DNA of 64,000 nt, taken from Flavobacterium sp. 9. Lineage in GTDB: Bacteria > Bacteroidota > Bacteroidia > Flavobacteriales > Flavobacteriaceae. Below the pieces are notes generated by a model that saw only the letters and a program-made list of their open reading frames with translations, made no database searches and was not told the DNA's origin. Made by a program: the position numbers and the translations under genes. Shown piece by piece: positions 59,439-64,000 of this stretch; the stretch's first letter is position 1; each line of letters begins with the position of its first letter. The stretch covers positions 3,968,001 to 4,032,000 of the forward strand of contig NZ_PEEU01000001.1 of the NCBI RefSeq assembly GCF_002754195.1, given 5' to 3'.

Positions 59439-60155
59439 TTAATAATTCATAGGAACATCCATTAAAAGAAACTCAGCATCTGTATTTGCTTTTATGTTTA
59501 AAGTGTCAGTTCCTGAAATTCCAACAGCATCACGAGTGTTTAATTCCTGACCGTTAATTGTCACGTTTCCTTTTAAAACGAAAGCGTAAACTCCGTTTCC
59601 TTCTTTTTTAATTTTATATTCAGTAGACACGCCTGAGTCAAAATTACCCATGTTGAACCAAGCATCTTGGTGAATCCAAACTCCTTCATCATCAGCATTT
59701 GGAGATAAAATCTGTGCTAATTTATTGTGTCTGTCAGCAACATCCAAAGTTATTTGTTGGTAACGAGGTGTTACATTTCTTTTGTTTGGGAACAACCAAA
59801 TCTGTAATAATTTAGTCTGTTGATCTGCGTTTGGGTTAAACTCACTATGCTGAACTCCAGTTCCGGCACTCATAACCTGAATATCTCCATTTCTGATAAT
59901 TTCAGTATTTCCCATGCTGTCTTTGTGCGCTAAATCACCTTCAAGCGGAATACTAATAATTTCCATATTATCGTGCGGATGCGTTCCAAAACCCATTCCG
60001 CCTGCAATCGTGTCATCGTTCAAAACACGAAGCGCTCCAAACTGAATTCTATCCGGATTGTACCAACTTGCAAAACTAAAACTATGATATGCGTTAAGCC
60101 ATCCGTGATTTGCGTTTCCTCTTGTTTCTGCTTTATGTAATACTATATTTTCCAT
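59439..60155 (-). CDS. Pirin family protein
   Basis: This 238-residue bicupin shows the pirin metal site in GFGTHPHDNMEIISIPLEG (two His) and TGVQHSEFNPNADQQT (His and Glu). The C-terminal cupin is shorter, near EGNGVYAFVLKGNVTINGQE. Some bacterial pirins act as quercetinase-like dioxygenases or stress-response proteins; the reaction here is not known. It shares its operator-like promoter sequence with YceI. Confidence 0.9.
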   Translation of the reverse strand: MENIVLHKAETRGNANHGWLNAYHSFSFASWYNPDRIQFGALRVLNDDTIAGGMGFGTHPHDNMEIISIPLEGDLAHKDSMGNTEIIRNGDIQVMSAGTGVQHSEFNPNADQQTKLLQIWLFPNKRNVTPRYQQITLDVADRHNKLAQILSPNADDEGVWIHQDAWFNMGNFDSGVSTEYKIKKEGNGVYAFVLKGNVTINGQELNTRDAVGISGTDTLNIKANTDAEFLLMDVPMNY

Positions 60156-60182
60156 GATCTATGTTTTGTTATTTTTATAGTA

Positions 60183-60228
60183 CAAAGATACCACCAAGGT
60201 CAATGAAACGCACTTAACCTAGATTAAG
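60183..60228 (-). promoter_or_regulatory. Pirin promoter with near-palindromic operator
   Basis: On the minus strand, CTTAATCTAGGTTAAGTG (60228-60211), 20 nt, then TATCTTTG (60190-60183). Element and spacing are identical to those at the YceI promoter. Confidence 0.75.
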
Positions 60229-60294
60229 TTCTTTAAGGTGCTGAGTTTATGAGATTGTGAGGTGCTGAGATTTTATGGTTTTGTGGTGGTTTTT

Positions 60295-60401
60295 AGGAGC
60301 AGAAATTTTGGTTTTCAAAAGACCTGAAGTCCCGCTATCCATTTCAATCTTTTGTGTCCGCCGCGGCGGACACAAAAGGATTTTCACTTCTATCGGGGCT
60401 A
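60295..60401 (+). repeat. Dispersed intergenic element, copy D; 483-bp gap between regulator and pirin
   Basis: AGGAGCAGAAATTTTGGTTTT leads into CCCGCTATCCATTTCAATC, a GTCCGCC / GGCGGAC hairpin flanked by TTTTGT / ACAAAA, and GGATTTTCACTTCTATCGGGG. The rest of the gap (60156-60638) holds the pirin promoter, AAGGTGCTGAG-type repeats, a small ATGGATT / AATCCAT palindrome near 60481-60500, and GATCTCTCC...GAGATGAC sequence. I see no gene there. Confidence 0.8.
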
Positions 60402-60638
60402 TGCGAGAACTTTTATGTTCATAAGAAATCTATACTCCCTCTTTTTATTAAAGTTCCGAAGGAACGAACTATATTGTAGGGATGGATTTCAATCCATTCG
60501 GTGCAATCCATTCAACGCAATCATAATCGACAAAGATTGGCGATTATAGAAACGGAATTTCTAGTGTGATCTCTCCTCTGTCGAGATGACAAGATTGTGT
60601 GTAAAAAAAATCTAAAATCAACAATCTAAATTCTAAAA

Positions 60639-62120
60639 TCAGCTATATTGTGTAATAAACTGCTGCACAACTGCATCTGTATTTTCATGGCGTTTTTTCT
60701 TTTCTAAAGCGATTGGCGGCGCGGCTCTTTCAAGACAATCTTTCACATCGCAAGTTTCGCAGGTAACGCCTACGATTCTTTTCTCGATGGGTTTTCCTTC
60801 GATGAATTTGAATTTCTTTTTCATGGTTGGATTAATTAAAATTCCAACCGAAATGCTGCGTATGTTGTCTTTTATAAACGGATCTTTTGTAGCCGATGAA
60901 AACACCAAATATTCATTTCCGCTATGAACATAACTTGAGATTTGTGCGTCAAAAAAATGAGGTTTGTTTTGTCTGATCGCTTCATCAATGGTTTTTACCG
61001 AAACCCATCTTCTGCAATAATGCTCATTTGTTTCGTTTGCGTGTGGTTCCTGCTGATTAGTAATGTGTAATTCTTTCTTAATCTGATAAAAATCAGAACC
61101 AATTTTATGAGACATTCTCAAAAAGAATAGATTTTTCAGATGAAAATCTTTCGGTAGTAAATTGGTTAATCTTTGGTAGAAAGATTCCGGCGAAACCTCA
61201 AAACTTTCTATTAAAGCAACAAATTCTTCCGGATTTGGTTTTTCGTTATTCAGGAAATCATTGATTTTATTGACCACCAATTGTCTTGGTAATAATAGTG
61301 CTCCGGCAAAATAAGAAGCATAAAAATTATGCAGAACCTGATCGAAGTTTTCGAATTTAATCCAGCTGAAAGTCAATAATCTATCAGATAAATTCAAATA
61401 ATTATAAGCGATTTCCTTTGCTAGAATAAAAGCCCTTTGCGGATTGTCGATTTCTGTTGAAAGTAATAATGTTTTGCTTTTCGGAACATAAATAGAGCGC
61501 AAATCTTCTAAAGCTTCCTGATCTGTAAACGCAATTTCCTTTATGATGTATTCGTATTCTTCTTTAAGAATGGCTTCTAATTCTTCTATACTAATTTTGG
61601 AATCTAAATTAATCTGAAAGGATTTCGAAAAAGCAATTACTTTCTCTTCCAGATCTTCAAAATAATTACTGTGCGCTTCCTGATATGATCTTAAAGCGGC
61701 AAGAAAGAAACTTTCACGGCTTAAATTATAATGTTGTGCAATTTCGATAATTGTACTAATAAAAGCATTGACTTTGGCAGGAGCATTTGCAATAATATCA
61801 ATTAAATCAGCTTCCTGAATCCCAAAAAGCTCTAACGGAATCTCTTTTAAAATTCCTGATTTTAAGATTTCACCAATCGGAGCGAGATTATTATCAAGTT
61901 TTAAAGACACCATTTGGTCATAACTTGTTTCTAAATGTTCACACAGAAGTAAAATTTTATCTGTTTTTGGATATTTTTTTCCCTTTTCAATTTCGTTTAA
62001 GTACGATTTTGAAAGATTTGTCAATTTGGCTAAGCCAAAAAGAGAAAGATTTTTTTGTGTTCTAACCTGTTTGAGTTTTAGCCCAAATATCAGCTTTATA
62101 TAGTCTTTTTCGATATCCAT
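60639..62120 (-). CDS. XRE-family regulator, ScfR/RamB/PrpR-like, next to aceB
   Basis: This 493-residue regulator has an N-terminal XRE helix-turn-helix (about 5-65), with LKLKQVRTQKNLSLFGLAKL and LSKSYLNEIEKGKKYPKTDK. The middle contains a degenerate M78/IrrE-like region (about 230-320, RAFILAKEIAYNYLNLSDR), then a C-terminal ScfR domain with Cys454, Cys457 and Cys462 in VTCETCDVKDCLERAAPP. Relatives RamB and PrpR control the glyoxylate or methylcitrate pathway, and PrpR binds a 4Fe-4S cluster through such cysteines. Divergence from aceB strongly suggests it controls acetate or fatty-acid use. Confidence 0.88.
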   Translation of the reverse strand: MDIEKDYIKLIFGLKLKQVRTQKNLSLFGLAKLTNLSKSYLNEIEKGKKYPKTDKILLLCEHLETSYDQMVSLKLDNNLAPIGEILKSGILKEIPLELFGIQEADLIDIIANAPAKVNAFISTIIEIAQHYNLSRESFFLAALRSYQEAHSNYFEDLEEKVIAFSKSFQINLDSKISIEELEAILKEEYEYIIKEIAFTDQEALEDLRSIYVPKSKTLLLSTEIDNPQRAFILAKEIAYNYLNLSDRLLTFSWIKFENFDQVLHNFYASYFAGALLLPRQLVVNKINDFLNNEKPNPEEFVALIESFEVSPESFYQRLTNLLPKDFHLKNLFFLRMSHKIGSDFYQIKKELHITNQQEPHANETNEHYCRRWVSVKTIDEAIRQNKPHFFDAQISSYVHSGNEYLVFSSATKDPFIKDNIRSISVGILINPTMKKKFKFIEGKPIEKRIVGVTCETCDVKDCLERAAPPIALEKKKRHENTDAVVQQFITQYS

Positions 62121-62124
62121 GTAT

Positions 62125-62155
62125 CAAATATAGACAATTGAAAAATAATCGCCAA
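62125..62155 (-). promoter_or_regulatory. Promoter of the aceB-linked regulator
   Basis: On the minus strand, TTG (62155-62153), a 20-nt gap, then TATATTTG (62132-62125). The box ends 4 nt before the ATG at 62120, so the mRNA is probably leaderless. Confidence 0.65.
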
Positions 62156-62174
62156 AAAATTATTTTTAATATTT

Positions 62175-62188
62175 AGCGAACGTTCGCT
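62175..62188. promoter_or_regulatory. 14-bp perfect palindrome between the regulator and aceB
   Basis: AGCGAACGTTCGCT is a perfect palindrome. It lies just upstream of a TTTTGT...TAATATTG pair (62191-62218) that may form the aceB promoter. It is a good operator candidate for the adjacent regulator. Confidence 0.6.
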
Positions 62189-62317
62189 TGTTTTGTAAAA
62201 AACTTTTTTCTAATATTGTGGTGTAGAAAATATTAACCATCAGATTGTTATAGAAACTATTTTCTTGAAATGATAGAAATTAAGAAAACAATTGAGGAAT
62301 AATTAAAATCAGCAGCT

Positions 62318-63919
62318 ATGAAAAACCAATTAGAGATTACCGAGACGGCAATGGAATTTTTAGCCGAAAAGAGCCTTTCTTATCCAAAGATCTGGACAGA
62401 AGAAGCGATTGTTTTTATAGGTGATTTGCATCGAAAATTCGAATCGCAACGAAAACTGTTATTGTTACAGCGCGAGCAAAAACAAAGTGCTTTTGATCAG
62501 GGCGTCATGCCATCTTTTCCTTCAGAAACCAAAACCGTCAGAGAAAGTAATTGGACCGCTGGAGAAATTCCGAAAGATTTACAAGATAGGAGAGTGGAGA
62601 TTACCGGACCTGTAGATCGAAAAATGATAATCAATGCATTGAATTCCGGCGCGAAAACTTTTATGGCTGATTTTGAAGACAGCACTTCGCCAACCTGGCA
62701 AAATTTAATGGACGGACAAATAAATTTAATCGATGCGGTTAACAAAACCATTACATATACTGATTTGGCTAAACACAAATCATATCATTTAAATGAGAAA
62801 ATTGCAACATTGATTGTACGTCCAAGAGGTTTGCATTTACCGGAAAAACATCTTTTAATTGAAGGAAAAGAAGTTTCAGGTTCTTTGGTTGATTTTGGAT
62901 TGTATGTTTTTCACAATCACAAAAGGCTTTTAGAAAACAATTCAGGACCGTATTTCTATATTCCAAAATTAGAGCATTATCTGGAAGCGCGTTGGTGGAA
63001 TACTGTAGTTGATTTTACAGAAGATTATTTAAAATTAGAACGCGGAACAATAAAAGTGACGGTTTTAATCGAAACCATAACGGCAAGTTTTCAGTTAGAT
63101 GAAATTATTTATGAATTGAAAGAACATATCGTGGGATTAAATTGTGGACGTTGGGATTATATTTTCTCTTACATCAAGAAATTCCGCAAGAACCCAAAGT
63201 TTATTGTTCCGGATCGCGATCAGGTAAATATGACTTCACCTTTTATGAATGCCTACTCGAATTTGGTAATTCAAAGATGTCATAAAAGAGGAATTCACGC
63301 TATTGGCGGAATGGCAGCTCAAATTCCGATTAAGAATAATGAAGAAGCCAATGCTGTTGCTTTTGCAAAAGTAAAAACCGATAAAGAACGTGAAGTTAGA
63401 AACGGACACGACGGAACTTGGGTAGCACATCCGGATTTGGTTTCAATTGCAAAAGAAATTTTTGATAAAGGAATGCCAACTCCAAATCAGATACATATAA
63501 AAAGAGAACATCGAAAAATTACAGAAGAAGATTTGATTGAACCACCAATTGGAATCATTACTGAAAATGGTGTTCGAAAAAATATCAACGTTGGAGTTTT
63601 GTATCTGGCTTCATGGCTGAACGGACAAGGTGCCGCGGCTTTGCATAATTTAATGGAAGATGCTGCAACAGCCGAAATCTCAAGATCACAATTGTGGCAA
63701 TGGCTTCAGAACAAAGTGGTTTTGGATAATGGCAAAAAATTAGATCTGGCTTATTATCACGAATTGGCTTTAGATGAGTTCAAGAAAATTAAAGACGAAT
63801 TGGGCGAAGAAAATTACGAAAAAAGACAATTTCCTTTAGCTGAAAAAGTTCTGGAACGACTAGTTGTAAATATTGATTTTGTCGATTTCCTGACTATTCC
63901 TTGCTACAAATATTTATAA
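62318..63919 (+). CDS. aceB: Malate synthase (A type)
   Basis: AceB condenses glyoxylate with acetyl-CoA to malate in the glyoxylate shunt. The 533-residue length matches the A form. Conserved blocks are FMADFEDSTSPTWQNLMDGQ, LIVRPRGLHLPEKHLLIEGK (catalytic Arg), VGLNCGRWDYIFSYIKKFR (the family signature) and NGHDGTWVAHPDLVSIAKEI. An acidic Mg-binding region is included. Isocitrate lyase (aceA) usually follows and would lie beyond the window end; the remaining 81 bases hold only AATTAAAAATT-type repeats. Confidence 0.96.
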   Translation: MKNQLEITETAMEFLAEKSLSYPKIWTEEAIVFIGDLHRKFESQRKLLLLQREQKQSAFDQGVMPSFPSETKTVRESNWTAGEIPKDLQDRRVEITGPVDRKMIINALNSGAKTFMADFEDSTSPTWQNLMDGQINLIDAVNKTITYTDLAKHKSYHLNEKIATLIVRPRGLHLPEKHLLIEGKEVSGSLVDFGLYVFHNHKRLLENNSGPYFYIPKLEHYLEARWWNTVVDFTEDYLKLERGTIKVTVLIETITASFQLDEIIYELKEHIVGLNCGRWDYIFSYIKKFRKNPKFIVPDRDQVNMTSPFMNAYSNLVIQRCHKRGIHAIGGMAAQIPIKNNEEANAVAFAKVKTDKEREVRNGHDGTWVAHPDLVSIAKEIFDKGMPTPNQIHIKREHRKITEEDLIEPPIGIITENGVRKNINVGVLYLASWLNGQGAAALHNLMEDAATAEISRSQLWQWLQNKVVLDNGKKLDLAYYHELALDEFKKIKDELGEENYEKRQFPLAEKVLERLVVNIDFVDFLTIPCYKYL

Positions 63920-64000
63920 TGAATTAAAAATCGAGAATTAAAAATTAAAAATATTCTTTACGCAGATAGCACAGATTTTTAATTTTTAATTCAAAATTTT

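Noticed and set aside
1..64000. CRISPR arrays, insertion sequences, restriction or toxin-antitoxin operons
   Set aside because: No regularly spaced repeats, transposase motifs or paired toxin-antitoxin genes were seen in either strand.

Overview
The window looks like chromosomal DNA of a Flavobacterium or close relative (Bacteroidota, Flavobacteriaceae). It is AT-rich. Promoters fit the Bacteroidota pattern TTG-N17..20-TAnnTTTG, and classical Shine-Dalgarno sites are scarce. Family-typical genes include DUF4270, PorG/DUF6089, a TonB-dependent receptor with a DUF4249 lipoprotein, a protein with a type IX secretion (T9SS) type-B C-terminal domain, and a folK-deoxynucleoside kinase fusion. No phage, insertion sequence, CRISPR array or rRNA operon was seen. 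Most of the window is core chromosome with small accessory patches.

Layout. 0-5 kb: a kelch lipoprotein (cut by the window edge), an outer-membrane barrel, DUF4270, a second barrel, murI, and a 56-residue double-glycine-leader peptide that is easy to miss. 5-11 kb: the envelope operon porG-uppS-bamA-ompH-ompH on the minus strand. 11-18 kb: nadK, a CBS protein, pdxJ, a TonB receptor/DUF4249 pair and an unknown lipoprotein. 18-24 kb: two small enzymes, a four-helix membrane protein, and the proteostasis set tig-clpP-clpX. 24-32 kb: an orphan gene overlapping a YkuD-type transpeptidase, a GlxA-type regulator followed by six small VOC/SRPBCC genes that look like tandem duplicates, serB, and a lipoprotein archaemetzincin. 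32-47 kb: GH3-like protein, DUF2797, GT9, AsmA-like protein, sppA-hydrolase pair, folK-dNK, a large T9SS LRR/lectin protein, a SpoU methyltransferase and DUF1573. 47-56 kb: mutS, tRNA-Gly and tRNA-Leu, a YegP-like protein, an Lpp-like heptad-repeat lipoprotein, waaA, a DegT-type aminotransferase, galE and a small internally duplicated protein. 56-64 kb: fabD, DUF983, an AraC regulator, YceI, a small Fe-S protein, pirin, and a RamB/PrpR-like regulator divergent from aceB (glyoxylate shunt).

How the genes fit together. Outer-membrane biogenesis (bamA, Skp-like OmpH proteins, uppS, murI, waaA, AsmA) and T9SS parts (porG and a secreted CTD cargo) dominate. Protein quality control (tig, clpP, clpX, sppA) forms a second theme. 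The clearest regulatory signal is an identical 18-bp near-palindrome placed exactly 20 nt upstream of the -7 boxes of YceI and pirin, which suggests one shared regulator. Other cis signals are long inverted repeats at the tig, clpX and GT9 promoters, a 14-bp palindrome between the aceB regulator and aceB, and a dispersed intergenic repeat family with at least five copies. All functional calls come from reading the sequence; no database search was possible.
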